Shown here: one piece after another, positions 16,534 through 25,599 of the stretch | How the letters are laid out: every line of letters begins with the position of its first letter | Position numbering within the stretch: the first letter of the stretch is position 1 | Origin: Halarcobacter mediterraneus | GTDB lineage: Bacteria > Campylobacterota > Campylobacteria > Campylobacterales > Arcobacteraceae | Direction of reading: 5' to 3' | DNA: 64,000 nt | Assembly (NCBI RefSeq): GCF_004116625.1 | Contig: NZ_NXIE01000004.1 | Coordinates: 1-64,000 of the forward strand | Notes under the pieces: model-generated | The model's database searches: none | What the model saw: only the letters and a program-made list of their open reading frames with translations | What the model was told of the DNA's origin: nothing | Translations under genes and position numbers: made by a program

Positions 16534-17981
16534 TGGAAATACTAGAATACTTTTATATATTTACACATGTAATATTAATTATGTCTCTTGGATGGTATTT
16601 AATTACAAATTTACAATGGTATAATTATAAATTAGAAAGAGTAGTTTTAAAACATCATAAATGGCAATGGCATATTACATATTTTGCTGCACCTATTGTA
16701 TTGTTTCACCTTTTACCTGATTTATATTTCTCTATATATTTTTATATCATATATATGACTAGTTTTGTTTTATGGAATAAGAGATTAGATAAACCTTTAG
16801 TTTTAACATCAAGAGTTAAGAGGTTTTTAGCAATTTTACTTTTTATAACTTTTGCACTTCATTTACTTTGTATTTTAAGTGAGTCATGCCATGCAACAGC
16901 TATTTTCGTTCCTATTATTTTAACTTTAGCAATTACATATTTAATGGAAAAAATGTTTTTTATCTCTTTTAAACATAAAGGAAAAGAAAGGTTAGAAACT
17001 ATTCCTCAGCTTAGAACAATAGCTATTACTGCTTCATATGGAAAAACTTCAATTAAGAATTATTTATATCATGTTTTAAAAAGAAAATATAAAGTCTATA
17101 AAACACCAAGATCTGTAAATACAATTGCAGGAATTGTACTTGATGTAAATAAAGATTTACCCCTTGATACTCAAATATATATTGCAGAAGCTGGAGCTAG
17201 ACAAGAGGGAGATATTGAAGAAATTACTATGTATTTAGAACCTCAATATTGTATTTTAGGAAGTGTTGGTGAACAGCATATTGAATATTTTAAAACTATA
17301 GAAAATATTATTCATACGAAAATGGAAATATTAAAATCTCCAAAAATGGAAAGAGGATTTGTTCATGAATCAGTTCCTTTAAAAAAAGAGTATGAAAAAA
17401 TCACTAGATTTCCAGATAATTTAAATGTGACAATGTCAAATCTAGATGGTATTTGGTTTGATATCTTAATTGATGGGGAACAACAACATTTCCATGCTCC
17501 AGTACTTGGAAGTTTTAATGCAATAAATTTAACAGCTGTTATTTTAGTAGCTTATGAATTAGGAATGAGTTTAGATGAAATAAAACTAGCTTTAAAAGAT
17601 TTACCACAAGTAGAACATAGACTTCAAAAAATTGAAGCAGGTGGGAAAATTATAATAGATGATAGTTTTAATGGCAATTTAGAAGGTATGTTAGAAGCAG
17701 TCAATATTTGTTCTAAATATGAAGGAAGAAAAGTAATTGTAACTCCAGGACTTGTAGAATCAACTTCTCAAGCAAATATTTTATTAGCAAAAGAAATAAA
17801 TGAAAAATTTGATTTAGTGATTATTACAGGAGATTTAAACTCTCATTTATTAAGTTCAAATATTGAAGAAGAAAAAGTATTTACTTTAAAAGATAAATCA
17901 AAGTTACAAGAAACTTTAGCAGCAGTTACAAAAGAGGGAGATTTAATCCTCTTTGCAAATGATGCACCAAATTTTATTTAG
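16533..17981 (+). CDS. murF: MurF-type Mur ligase with N-terminal membrane domain
   Basis: Residues 1-125 or so contain four or five hydrophobic helices. A Mur ligase domain follows, with the ATP loop ITASYGKTSIKNYL, the EAGARQEGDI segment, SVGEQHIEYF and the C-terminal DDSFNGNLEG and VTPGLVE motifs. MurF adds D-Ala-D-Ala to UDP-MurNAc-tripeptide. The 482-residue length and the membrane-anchored N-terminus fit the Campylobacter type of MurF. The P-loop has SYGKT instead of GSxGKT. Proximity to ddl supports the assignment. Because the UDP-MurNAc-binding N-domain seems replaced by the membrane part, substrate details are less certain. Confidence 0.82.
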   Translation: MEILEYFYIFTHVILIMSLGWYLITNLQWYNYKLERVVLKHHKWQWHITYFAAPIVLFHLLPDLYFSIYFYIIYMTSFVLWNKRLDKPLVLTSRVKRFLAILLFITFALHLLCILSESCHATAIFVPIILTLAITYLMEKMFFISFKHKGKERLETIPQLRTIAITASYGKTSIKNYLYHVLKRKYKVYKTPRSVNTIAGIVLDVNKDLPLDTQIYIAEAGARQEGDIEEITMYLEPQYCILGSVGEQHIEYFKTIENIIHTKMEILKSPKMERGFVHESVPLKKEYEKITRFPDNLNVTMSNLDGIWFDILIDGEQQHFHAPVLGSFNAINLTAVILVAYELGMSLDEIKLALKDLPQVEHRLQKIEAGGKIIIDDSFNGNLEGMLEAVNICSKYEGRKVIVTPGLVESTSQANILLAKEINEKFDLVIITGDLNSHLLSSNIEEEKVFTLKDKSKLQETLAAVTKEGDLILFANDAPNFI

Positions 17982-17989
17982 GGAATAAA

Positions 17990-18478
17990 ATGGAACATTT
18001 ATATGCACCTTGGCGATATGCTTATGTTAGTGAAGAAAAAATTGAAGGTTGTGTATTTTGTCATATATCAAATAATTTAAATGAAGAAAAATATCAAGTT
18101 CTTTTTTATGATGAATTATGTTATGTAGTAATGAATAAATTTCCTTATTCTCCTGGACATATAATGGTAATTCCCCATTTTCATACTGATAAGATAGAAG
18201 ATTTAGATGAAGAAACTTGGATAAGAGTTTCAATAAGAATAAAACAAGCAGTAAAGATGTTAAAAGAAGTTATGCCTTGTGAAGGTGTAAATATTGGTAT
18301 GAATTTAGGAAAAGCAGCAGGTGCAGGAATTGAACAACATGTACATTATCATGCTCTTCCTAGATGGATAGGAGATACAAATTTCATCTCAACTGTTGGT
18401 GAAACAAGAGTTTATCCAGCTCAGTTTGATGAAATATTTCAAAAATTGAAAAATAGTGCTTCTAAATATTTTATATAA
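17990..18478 (+). CDS. HIT family nucleotide hydrolase/phosphorylase
   Basis: The 162-residue protein has the histidine triad EQHVHYHALPRW near its C-terminus, the family's active site, and an N-terminal CVFCHIS that resembles the Cys residues of Fhit-like HIT proteins binding zinc. The segment PYSPGHIMVIPHFHT is the conserved substrate pocket. Such proteins hydrolyse dinucleoside polyphosphates or nucleoside phosphoramidates. It lies nine bases after murF and twelve before def, in the same run. Confidence 0.9.
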   Translation: MEHLYAPWRYAYVSEEKIEGCVFCHISNNLNEEKYQVLFYDELCYVVMNKFPYSPGHIMVIPHFHTDKIEDLDEETWIRVSIRIKQAVKMLKEVMPCEGVNIGMNLGKAAGAGIEQHVHYHALPRWIGDTNFISTVGETRVYPAQFDEIFQKLKNSASKYFI

Positions 18479-18490
18479 ATAGAGTTTTTG

Positions 18491-19024
18491 ATGTTTTTAA
18501 AAAAGAAAGAGTGTCAAATAGCAAAACTTGGAGAAGAAGTTTTAAGACAAGAAGCAAAAGAAGTAAAAGATTTAAACTCAAAAGAAATTAAATCACTCAT
18601 AAAAAAAATGCTTCATTGTGTAAAGTTAAGTAGGGGAGTTGGTCTTGCTGCTCCTCAAATTTTTGAAAGTTATCAAATTCTTATTATCTCTTCCCATCCA
18701 AATGATAGGTATCCAAATGCACCTTTATTAGAAAATGAAATCCTAATAAACCCCAAAATTTTAAATAAATCTGAAACTTTAGAGAAAGGTTGGGAAGGTT
18801 GTTTAAGTATTCCAGGAATTCGTGCCCTTGTTCCAAGATATAAAACGATTGAAGTAGAATATACAAAAATTGATGGAAGTAAAATACAAATTATTTATGA
18901 AGATTTTCTTGCAAGAATTTTTCAACATGAATATGATCATCTAATAGGGAAAGTTTTCTTAGATAGAGTCGAAACAAATAGTGATATTATTTCTGAAGAT
19001 ATATATTTTAAAAAGATAAAGTAG
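18491..19024 (+). CDS. def: Peptide deformylase
   Basis: Def removes the formyl group from nascent proteins. All three motifs are present: GVGLAAPQI, EGCLSIPG (the metal-binding Cys) and FQHEYDHLIG (HExxH). The start is ATG 18491, or TTG 18488 giving one more Met. The protein is 177 residues, as usual. The stretch RALVPRYKTIEVEYTKIDG is standard. The last codons lie inside a 14-bp stem shared with the convergent gene. Confidence 0.95.
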   Translation: MFLKKKECQIAKLGEEVLRQEAKEVKDLNSKEIKSLIKKMLHCVKLSRGVGLAAPQIFESYQILIISSHPNDRYPNAPLLENEILINPKILNKSETLEKGWEGCLSIPGIRALVPRYKTIEVEYTKIDGSKIQIIYEDFLARIFQHEYDHLIGKVFLDRVETNSDIISEDIYFKKIK

Positions 19025-19052
19025 AAAGAGTTTTATTCTTCTACTTTATCTT
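19013..19052. terminator. Hairpin formed from the coding ends of two convergent genes
   Basis: The arms AAGATAAAGTAGAA (19013-19026) and its exact complement (19039-19052) form a 14-bp stem around a 12-base loop. The left arm includes the def stop codon and the right arm encodes the C-terminus of the 92-residue protein. It probably terminates both genes, although the T tracts are modest. Confidence 0.6.
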
Positions 19053-19311
19053 CCTTATGTTCATTAATTAAATTTTGTATTTTTTCATAGATTTCTTCTG
19101 CTTGAGCATCTTCAAGTTTATTTTCATCTATAGCTAAAAGAATATTTTGTAGCTCTACTAAAAAAGACTCCATATCTCTAACTTCTTCTAGTGTTTCTTC
19201 AGTATGTTCTTTGTTTTCAATAGTTTTATGTAAATCCTCAATGTAGCTTTCTACTTCTGGTATCATTGTATTTTTAATTGTTGAATATAGTTCTTTTTTT
19301 ATTTCAGACAT
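19033..19311 (-). CDS. Small acidic helical protein of unknown function
   Basis: The 92-residue protein is strongly acidic (Glu/Asp-rich) and predicted to be almost wholly alpha-helical, with Leu/Ile at heptad-like positions between about 20 and 80. It has no signal peptide, Cys or membrane segment. An AAGGAAA site precedes the ATG. I do not recognise the family; it resembles small DUF4404-like coiled proteins in composition only. It converges on def and shares the stem-loop at 19013-19052. Confidence 0.6.
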   Translation of the reverse strand: MSEIKKELYSTIKNTMIPEVESYIEDLHKTIENKEHTEETLEEVRDMESFLVELQNILLAIDENKLEDAQAEEIYEKIQNLINEHKEDKVEE

Positions 19312-19483
19312 AGGTTTCCTTTTATTTTTGTGGATTATATCTAAATAAATTTTAGTAAACCTAGAAAAGAAAGTAATACTAACTTTAATCTTTTAAACTA
19401 TATATAAAAGTTTTTCTATTTTACATAATATTAGAGTATGATAATTTAAATTATTTTATTTTTTACTTTGTGAAGGATATATT

Positions 19484-20725
19484 GTGAAAAGAGATATAGT
19501 TATTATTGGTGGTGGAGTTGTAGGACTTATGTGTGCTTACAATCTTTTTAAACAAGGAAGACAAGTAACTTTAATAGATGAACATACTATAGAAGATTCA
19601 ACTTCTTTTGGTAATGCAGGACTTTTATCAGCTTTTGATAAAACCCCATTAAGTTATCCAGGGATTGTTACAAATACATTAAAACTTATGATAAAAGGAC
19701 AGTCTCCAGTAATTTTTCATCCAACTCTAGATTTAAAACTTTATAAATGGTTATATCAATTTGTACAAAGTGCAAATGAAACAAGAACTAAAAAAACAAT
19801 GATGCTTTTTGAAAAATATGGACAAATCTCGATAGACATATATAAAGACTTGGTTTATAATGTTGGTATAGATTTTGATTTTCATCATAAAGGGATGCTT
19901 TCTGTTTTTACTCAAAAAAATACATATGAAGATAAATTAGAAAAATATAATTATATTGATGAAAATAGATTTGAAATTTTTAATAAAGAAAAAATAAAAG
20001 AGTATTTACCTTTTTCTAATAATAAAATCAAAGGTGCGATTTTATTTAAAAAAAATGCACATATTGACCCTGGAAAACTAATGTTAGGTTTAAAAAAATA
20101 TTTGCAAGATTCTGGAGTTGAATTTATTTTAAATGAAAAGATTGTAGATATAAAATATGATAATAAAAAAATAAAAAGTGTTTCTTCAAAAAATACTGAA
20201 TATAAAGCAGATACTTTTATTATGTCTACAGGTTATAAAACTTCATTAGCTAGGAAATTAAATAAAAACTTAATCTTAACTCCTGCAAAAGGCTATAGTA
20301 TAACCTTTTCTATGCCAAAAGAATTAAAACCAAAAACATCAACTCTCTTTAATGATTTATTTATAGTTATGACACCAAGGTTTAATGATGTAAGATTGAC
20401 TTCTAAATTAGAATTAGGAAGTAATAATAAAGAAGTAGTTAAAAAACAAATTGAAAGTATTAAAAAAAATTTCAAGGAATATAGTATTCCTTTTGAAATG
20501 AAAAATGAAAAGCTTTGGTCAGGATTTAGACCTTTAACTCCAAATGATATACCATTAATAGGAAGAGATGAAACTTACTCAAATTTAGTCTATGCAATGG
20601 GACTTGGCTGGTTAGGAATGACTTTTTCACCAGCAGTAGGGAAAACAATAAGTGATTTAATAGTAAAAAATCAATCTAACTCAAAGAATGATGATATTTT
20701 ATTATTCTCAGGTTTTTATCAATAA
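19484..20725 (+). CDS. FAD-dependent D-amino-acid dehydrogenase (DadA-like)
   Basis: The 413-residue protein starts at GTG 19484 after GAAGGA. The N-terminal Rossmann motif IIGGGVVGLMCAYNL and the Glu/Asp ending strand beta-2 (VTLIDEH) bind FAD. DSTSFGNAGLLSA matches DadA (SGASFANAGQIS type). The C-terminal segments WSGFRPLTPNDIPLIGRD and AMGLGWLGMTFSPAVGK are the second FAD contact. DadA-type enzymes oxidise D-amino acids and feed electrons to the respiratory chain. Hydroxyproline and glycine oxidase relatives share this fold, so substrate is uncertain. A TATGAT box lies near 19436-19441. Confidence 0.85.
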   Translation: MKRDIVIIGGGVVGLMCAYNLFKQGRQVTLIDEHTIEDSTSFGNAGLLSAFDKTPLSYPGIVTNTLKLMIKGQSPVIFHPTLDLKLYKWLYQFVQSANETRTKKTMMLFEKYGQISIDIYKDLVYNVGIDFDFHHKGMLSVFTQKNTYEDKLEKYNYIDENRFEIFNKEKIKEYLPFSNNKIKGAILFKKNAHIDPGKLMLGLKKYLQDSGVEFILNEKIVDIKYDNKKIKSVSSKNTEYKADTFIMSTGYKTSLARKLNKNLILTPAKGYSITFSMPKELKPKTSTLFNDLFIVMTPRFNDVRLTSKLELGSNNKEVVKKQIESIKKNFKEYSIPFEMKNEKLWSGFRPLTPNDIPLIGRDETYSNLVYAMGLGWLGMTFSPAVGKTISDLIVKNQSNSKNDDILLFSGFYQ

Positions 20726-20750
20726 ATAATACCTTTTTAATACTATATTT

Positions 20751-20779
20751 GATTATACTTCTTTTATAGGAGTATAATC
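20751..20779 (+). promoter_or_regulatory. Inverted repeat flanking the ribosome-binding site of the hybrid kinase
   Basis: GATTATACT (20751-20759) and its exact complement AGTATAATC (20771-20779) are separated by 11 bases and end directly against the ATG at 20780. The AGGAG ribosome site (20768-20772) begins in the loop and enters the right arm. In RNA the hairpin would limit ribosome access; in DNA it could be an operator. The left arm also contains TATACT, a possible -10 box, in which case the transcript would start inside the repeat and no hairpin could form. Confidence 0.45.
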
Positions 20780-21871
20780 ATGAATCCAAATAATATAAAT
20801 ATAATGTATGTAGAAGATGATGAATTTGTAAATAATACAATTAGTGATTTGCTTAAAAAATTAAACTATAATGTTTTTAATTTTTATAATGGAATAGATG
20901 CTTTTGAATATTTTAAAGATAATAGAATTGATATTGTTATCTCTGATATACACATGCCAAAAATGAATGGTATTGAGTTAATAAAAAAAATTAAATCCAT
21001 TAATTTTAAGACACCAGTTATTTTTACAACAGCAATGAATGATGAAAAATATTTATTAGATTCAATTTCTCTAAAAATTGATAGATATATGAAAAAACCA
21101 ATTGATTGTAAAGATTTAAAAGAAAATATTGATGAAGTACTTTTACCTTTTATTTTAGAAGAAGAAAATAGAAAAAAAGATGAACTGATTAAACAACAAT
21201 CAAAAGATATATTAATAGCAAAAACAGTATCAATGATTTCACATCAATGGAAACAACCTTTATCTAAAATTGGAACTATCACAAGTAAGTTAAGAATATA
21301 TTCCCAATTAAATAAATTAACACAAGAAAGGCTTTTTGAAAGTCTTGAAAAAATAGATAATGAAAATAAATATCTATCTTCAACAATCAATAAGTTTAAT
21401 TCAATATTAGAAAAAAAGCTTAGTGAGGAGTTTTCTTTATTAAACTTATTAAATGACTTAAAAAATAGTGATTATATATTAGATTTAGAAAAAGATATAA
21501 TAATTAAAAGTAACTATGAAGAGTTTAAAGAAATATTTAAAAATATAATTAATAATAGTTATGAACAATTTGAAAATCGAAAAATAGAAAAACCAAAAAT
21601 TTCAATATTAAGTTATTCTGATAATGAGTTCTTAAATATAAAGATAATAGATAATGCAGGTGGAATAGATACTAATATTTTAGAAAAAGTTTTTGATTTA
21701 TACTATTCAGACGAATCATTAAATACTAAAGGTCTAGGATTATTTCTTACAAAATTTAGTTTGACTCTTTTAGTAAATGCTCAAATAACATTAGAAAATA
21801 TTAAATATAATAATGAAAAAGGAGTTTGTGTTAAAATAAGAATTCCAAATAATTATATAAAAGAATTTTAA
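20780..21871 (+). CDS. Hybrid response regulator-histidine kinase (receiver first)
   Basis: The 363-residue soluble protein has an N-terminal receiver domain (residues 7-122; acidic pair in VEDDE, phosphoacceptor Asp56 in ISDIHMP, Thr84 and Lys106 switch residues) followed by a histidine kinase. The kinase has the H-box SHQWKQPLSK (His155), a short N-box region (NIINNSYEQFE), G1 DNAGGI and G2 TKGLGLFLTKF. No sensor or membrane segment is present, so it probably relays a signal from another kinase. It seems to be a single-gene unit, convergent with a small membrane protein gene. Confidence 0.92.
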   Translation: MNPNNINIMYVEDDEFVNNTISDLLKKLNYNVFNFYNGIDAFEYFKDNRIDIVISDIHMPKMNGIELIKKIKSINFKTPVIFTTAMNDEKYLLDSISLKIDRYMKKPIDCKDLKENIDEVLLPFILEEENRKKDELIKQQSKDILIAKTVSMISHQWKQPLSKIGTITSKLRIYSQLNKLTQERLFESLEKIDNENKYLSSTINKFNSILEKKLSEEFSLLNLLNDLKNSDYILDLEKDIIIKSNYEEFKEIFKNIINNSYEQFENRKIEKPKISILSYSDNEFLNIKIIDNAGGIDTNILEKVFDLYYSDESLNTKGLGLFLTKFSLTLLVNAQITLENIKYNNEKGVCVKIRIPNNYIKEF

Positions 21872-22120
21872 TTAGCTAGCTTTGAAATACATTATACAAG
21901 CAAGTGCCATGAAAAATATACCTAGTAATATAAGGTTAGTAGCTTTCTCTTTTTTTATAATAGAATCTTCAACTTCAAATATTGCAAAAGATTTAAGTGT
22001 ACCATTGTCAACATAGTTTATAAACTTATAACCTCTTTTTAAATACTTTTTTTTGACTTTTCTTAACTCTTTTTCTCTTTGTTCTTTTGAAAATCCACCA
22101 ATAACAATTTGTTTTTTCAT
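21872..22120 (-). CDS. Small hypothetical protein with a C-terminal membrane anchor
   Basis: The 82-residue protein has a basic N-terminal half (KEQREKELRKVKKKYLKRGYKF), a short beta-like middle and one hydrophobic helix at about residues 62-79 (LILLGIFFMALACIMYF). This suggests a tail-anchored cytoplasmic protein. An AGAGG site precedes the ATG. I do not recognise the family. It is convergent with, and directly abuts, the hybrid kinase gene. Confidence 0.6.
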   Translation of the reverse strand: MKKQIVIGGFSKEQREKELRKVKKKYLKRGYKFINYVDNGTLKSFAIFEVEDSIIKKEKATNLILLGIFFMALACIMYFKAS

Positions 22121-22265
22121 ATAACCTCTATTTTTTTTTCTAATTATATAATATTTTCTTTTTATTTTCTCTGTGCAAATAAGTACACAAATTTAAAAAA
22201 AGTTATTTGTTTCCTTTTTATAAGGAAATAAAATAGATAAAAAAAACTTGAAAAGCCCATAATAC

Positions 22266-22294
22266 TTGACATTTAACAAAAAAAAAGTTATAAT
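22266..22294 (+). promoter_or_regulatory. rpsJ: Consensus sigma70 promoter of the S10 operon
   Basis: TTGACA (22266-22271) and TATAAT (22289-22294) are separated by exactly 17 bp, a perfect consensus that is rare in this AT-rich group, where -35 boxes are usually unrecognisable. A CCGCG discriminator follows at 22295-22299, so transcription should start near 22301. It drives the ribosomal protein genes that begin at 22362. Confidence 0.85.
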
Positions 22295-22311
22295 CCGCGT
22301 CCATAAAAATG

Positions 22312-22340
22312 GTTAGAGTGCCTTTTTTGGTATATCTAAC
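22312..22340 (+). promoter_or_regulatory. Hairpin in the S10 operon leader
   Basis: The 60-base leader between the predicted start and rpsJ contains GTTAGA (22312-22317) pairing with TCTAAC (22335-22340), and GCC pairing with GGT around a six-T loop. In E. coli, L4 regulates the S10 operon by binding its leader; this leader is much shorter and unlike it in sequence. A regulatory role is possible but unproven. Confidence 0.35.
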
Positions 22341-22361
22341 GAGTTCTTTAAAGGAAAATAC

Positions 22362-22676
22362 ATGGAAAAAATTAGATTAAAGCTTAAGGCTTATGATCAT
22401 AGAGTTTTAGACAGAAGTGTTGCTTCAATTGTTGAAGCTGTTAAAAGAACTGGTGCTGAGTTAAGAGGTCCTATTCCTCTTCCAACGAAGATCAGAAAAT
22501 ACACTGTTCTTAAAGGTCCTCACGTAAATAAGGATTCAAGAGAGCAATTCGAAATCAGAGTACACTCAAGAATGATTGATATCATTGCAGCAACTCCTGA
22601 TACTGTAGATTCATTAATGAAACTTGACTTAGCTCCAGAAGTTGATGTTGAAGTTAGATCAATGGGTCAAGAATAA
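22362..22676 (+). CDS. rpsJ: 30S ribosomal protein S10
   Basis: The 104-residue protein ([19 protein letters not shown], then GPIPLPTKI and [12 protein letters not shown]) matches S10 along its whole length. S10 is part of the 30S head and also acts in transcription antitermination as NusE. AAGGAAA precedes the ATG. First gene of the S10-spc locus. Confidence 0.98.
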   Translation: MEKIRLKLKAYDHRVLDRSVASIVEAVKRTGAELRGPIPLPTKIRKYTVLKGPHVNKDSREQFEIRVHSRMIDIIAATPDTVDSLMKLDLAPEVDVEVRSMGQE

Positions 22677-22693
22677 TAAAGAAAGGGTAATAA

Positions 22694-23269
22694 ATGGAAT
22701 TTATCGTAGAAAAAATCGGTATGAGTAGAACTGTTTCAGTTCCTGCAACACCAGTTACACTTTTAAAAGTTCTTGATACTAAAGTATGTGACGTTAATGA
22801 AGGTGTAGCACTTGTTTCATATAGCAAAGGGAAGAAATTCAACAAAGCTATTGAAGGTCAACAAAAAAAATATGGTTTAAGCAAAGAGTTTAATAGATTT
22901 GCAACAATTAATGTAGCAAATACTGAAGCTGGTGACTTAGATGTTTCTGGATTATCTGAAGCTGCTGTTTTAAAAACAACTTTTAAAACAAAAGGTAGAG
23001 GTTTTCAAGGTGGAGTTAAAAGATGGAACTTCGCTGGTGGTAGAGCATCACACGGACACAGAATGGGTAGAAGAACAGGTTCTATCGGTAATGCAGAGTG
23101 GCCAGGTAGAGTTCAACCAGGTAAGAAAATGCCAGGACAATACGGAAATACAAATGTAACTGTTAAAAATGAAGTTGTTTCGTTTGACGCAGAAACTGGT
23201 ATATTAGTTGTAAAAGGTTCAGTATCTGGACCAAATGGTGGATTAGGAAAAGTAAGGATTGCTAAATGA
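22694..23269 (+). CDS. rplC: 50S ribosomal protein L3
   Basis: The 191-residue protein has the L3 signatures [15 protein letters not shown] and [15 protein letters not shown], the loop reaching the peptidyl transferase centre. It overlaps rplD by four bases (ATGA), so the two are translationally coupled. Confidence 0.97.
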   Translation: MEFIVEKIGMSRTVSVPATPVTLLKVLDTKVCDVNEGVALVSYSKGKKFNKAIEGQQKKYGLSKEFNRFATINVANTEAGDLDVSGLSEAAVLKTTFKTKGRGFQGGVKRWNFAGGRASHGHRMGRRTGSIGNAEWPGRVQPGKKMPGQYGNTNVTVKNEVVSFDAETGILVVKGSVSGPNGGLGKVRIAK

Positions 23270-23856
23270 GTAACGCAGTTGCAGTAAAGACAAACGAGTT
23301 ACCAGAGTCTTTCAAAGATATTAACTCACACAATTTATATTTATATGTTAAATCTTACTTAGCAGCACAAAGAGCAAACACTGCTAGAGTTAAGAATAGA
23401 ACTGAGGTAAGCGGTGGTGGTAAAAAGCCAAAAGCTCAAAAAGGTTCTGGTGGAGCTAGATGGGGTTCAAAAAGATCACCATTATTCGTTGGTGGGGGTC
23501 AAGTATTTGGACCTACTAAGAGAAACTACAACCAAAAAATCAATAAGAAGCAAAAAGCTTTAGCATTAAATTATGCTATTAACGCTCATGCTGAAAATGG
23601 TTCTTTATTTGTAGCTGATTCTATTAAAATTGAGTCAGGTAAAACTAAAGATGCGGTTTCAATCCTTAATGAATTAAATCAAAGAGATACAGTAATAATC
23701 GTTGATTCAATTGATGAAAAAACATATTTAGCGTTTAGAAACGTTAAAAACTGTTATATGATTGAAAAACAAGAAATTAATGCATATTTAATTTCTGCAT
23801 ATCACTCAGTACTTATTGAAAAATCAGTACTTGAATCATTAACAAAAGAGGCGTAA
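23266..23856 (+). CDS. rplD: 50S ribosomal protein L4
   Basis: The 196-residue protein carries the conserved loop [16 protein letters not shown] that lines the exit tunnel, and the [14 protein letters not shown] helix. L4 autoregulates the S10 operon in E. coli; whether it does so here through the 22312-22340 hairpin is open. Confidence 0.97.
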   Translation: MSNAVAVKTNELPESFKDINSHNLYLYVKSYLAAQRANTARVKNRTEVSGGGKKPKAQKGSGGARWGSKRSPLFVGGGQVFGPTKRNYNQKINKKQKALALNYAINAHAENGSLFVADSIKIESGKTKDAVSILNELNQRDTVIIVDSIDEKTYLAFRNVKNCYMIEKQEINAYLISAYHSVLIEKSVLESLTKEA

Positions 23857-23857
23857 G

Positions 23858-24139
23858 ATGGCAGATATTACAGATATTAAAGCAATATTATATACAGAAA
23901 AAACAATCGAGCTTCAAGAAAATGGTGTAATCGTTGTTCAAACTAGTCCAAGAATGACTAAAAACGGTTTAAAAGAAGTTTTTAAAGAGTATTTTGGAGT
24001 AACTCCAGCAAAAGTTAACTCTTTAAGACAAGATGGTAAAGTTAAAAGATTTAGAGGAAGACCTGGAAAAAGAGCTGACTTTAAAAAATTCTATGTAACA
24101 TTACCAGAGGGCGCTGAAATAGCGAACCTATCAGCTTAA
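23858..24139 (+). CDS. rplW: 50S ribosomal protein L23
   Basis: A 93-residue L23: [14 protein letters not shown], then [14 protein letters not shown] and [20 protein letters not shown]23 surrounds the tunnel exit and docks trigger factor and SRP. It begins two bases after rplD. Confidence 0.97.
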   Translation: MADITDIKAILYTEKTIELQENGVIVVQTSPRMTKNGLKEVFKEYFGVTPAKVNSLRQDGKVKRFRGRPGKRADFKKFYVTLPEGAEIANLSA

Positions 24140-24151
24140 GGAGTATAGATA

Positions 24152-24979
24152 ATGGCATTAAAAAAATTTAGACCAATAACTCCTGCAAGAAGATTCATGT
24201 CTGTAATGGATACTTCTGATATTACTTCAAAACCAACAGTTAAATCTTTACTTAAAAGAGTAAAAGCTACAGCTGGTAGAAATAATAACGGTAGAATCAC
24301 TTCAAGACATAAAGAAGCAGGTGCTAAAAAACTATATAGAATTATTGATTTCAAAAGAGACAAATTTGGTGTTGAGGGAACTGTATCAACTATTGAGTAC
24401 GACCCATATAGAAACTGTAGAATTTGTTTAGTAACTTATGCTGATGGTGAAAAAAGATATATTATTCAACCATCTGGATTAAAAGTAGGTGCAAAAGTTC
24501 AGGCTGCTGAATCTGGATTAGATATTGTTATTGGAAATGCAATGAGACTTCAAAGTATTCCAGTAGGTACTATGGTTCATAATATTGAATTAAAACCTGG
24601 TAAAGGTGGGCAAATTGCAAGATCTGCTGGTGGTTATGCTCAAATTATGGGTAGAGAAGGTAAATATGTTATCTTAAGATTACCATCTGGTGAAATGAGA
24701 AAAATTCTTGGTGTTTGTATTGCAACAATTGGTGTTGTTGGAAATGAAGATTTCATTAATATGGTAGTAGGTAAAGCTGGTAGAACTAGACATCTTGGTA
24801 TTAGACCTCAAACAAGAGGTTCTGCAATGAACCCTATTGATCACCCTCATGGTGGTGGTGAAGGTAAAACTAATTCAGGTAGACATCCAGTTACTCCATG
24901 GGGTATGCCAACTAAAGGTTATAAAACTAGAAAGAAAAAAGCTAGTGATAAATTAATCATTTCAAGAAGAAAGAAGTAA
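24152..24979 (+). CDS. rplB: 50S ribosomal protein L2
   Basis: A 275-residue L2 with the conserved C-terminal segment [13 protein letters not shown], whose His lies near the peptidyl transferase centre, and the RNA-binding domain ([17 protein letters not shown]). Length is standard. AAGGAG precedes the ATG. Confidence 0.98.
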   Translation: MALKKFRPITPARRFMSVMDTSDITSKPTVKSLLKRVKATAGRNNNGRITSRHKEAGAKKLYRIIDFKRDKFGVEGTVSTIEYDPYRNCRICLVTYADGEKRYIIQPSGLKVGAKVQAAESGLDIVIGNAMRLQSIPVGTMVHNIELKPGKGGQIARSAGGYAQIMGREGKYVILRLPSGEMRKILGVCIATIGVVGNEDFINMVVGKAGRTRHLGIRPQTRGSAMNPIDHPHGGGEGKTNSGRHPVTPWGMPTKGYKTRKKKASDKLIISRRKK

Positions 24980-24988
24980 GGGTTTAAG

Positions 24989-25264
24989 ATGGCAAGATCA
25001 ATAAAAAAAGGACCATTTGTAGACGCACACTTAATGAAAAAAGTTATCAAAGCAAATGAAGCAAATGATAGAAAACCAATTAAAACTTGGTCTAGAAGAT
25101 CAATGGTATTACCAGATATGATTGGTTTAACTTTTAATGTGCACAATGGTAGAAACTTTGTACCAGTAAATATTACAGAAAACCATGTTGGTTACAAATT
25201 AGGTGAATTTGCACCAACAAGAACATTTAAAGGGCACAAAGGTTCTGTGCAGAAGAAGGTGTAA
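24989..25264 (+). CDS. rpsS: 30S ribosomal protein S19
   Basis: A 91-residue S19 ([51 protein letters not shown]). It lies in the 30S head next to S13. The stop codon touches the first of two possible rplV starts. Confidence 0.97.
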   Translation: MARSIKKGPFVDAHLMKKVIKANEANDRKPIKTWSRRSMVLPDMIGLTFNVHNGRNFVPVNITENHVGYKLGEFAPTRTFKGHKGSVQKKV

Positions 25265-25266
25265 TG

Positions 25267-25599
25267 ATGAGTAAAGCAGTATTAAAATTTATTAGACTTT
25301 CTCCTACAAAAGCAAGATTAATTGCTAGAGAAGTTCAAGGTATGAATGCAGAATATGCAATTGCTTCGTTAGAGTTCACTCCTAATAAAGCAGCAGGAAT
25401 TATTTCAAAAGTTATTGCTTCAGCTGTAGCTAATGCTGGTTTAGAACCAGAAGATGCAGTAATAACAAGTGCTAGAGTTGATAAAGGTCCAGTTCTTAAG
25501 AGATTTACTCCAAGAGCTAGAGGAAGTGCATCACCTAAGCATAAACCAACTGCACACATTATGATTGAAGTAGCGGCTGCTGAAAAAGGAGATAAGTAA
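25267..25599 (+). CDS. rplV: 50S ribosomal protein L22
   Basis: A 110-residue L22 ([18 protein letters not shown], and the tunnel-loop segment [20 protein letters not shown]). Two ATGs are adjacent (25264, 25267); the second has the better distance, seven bases, from AGAAGG. It overlaps rpsC by one base. Confidence 0.96.
   Translation: MSKAVLKFIRLSPTKARLIAREVQGMNAEYAIASLEFTPNKAAGIISKVIASAVANAGLEPEDAVITSARVDKGPVLKRFTPRARGSASPKHKPTAHIMIEVAAAEKGDK

Noticed and set aside
22210-22228. TTTCCTT...AAGGAAA stem upstream of the S10 promoter as a terminator
   Set aside because: Only seven base pairs, with no T tract on either strand, and AT-rich short stems of this kind are common in this DNA.
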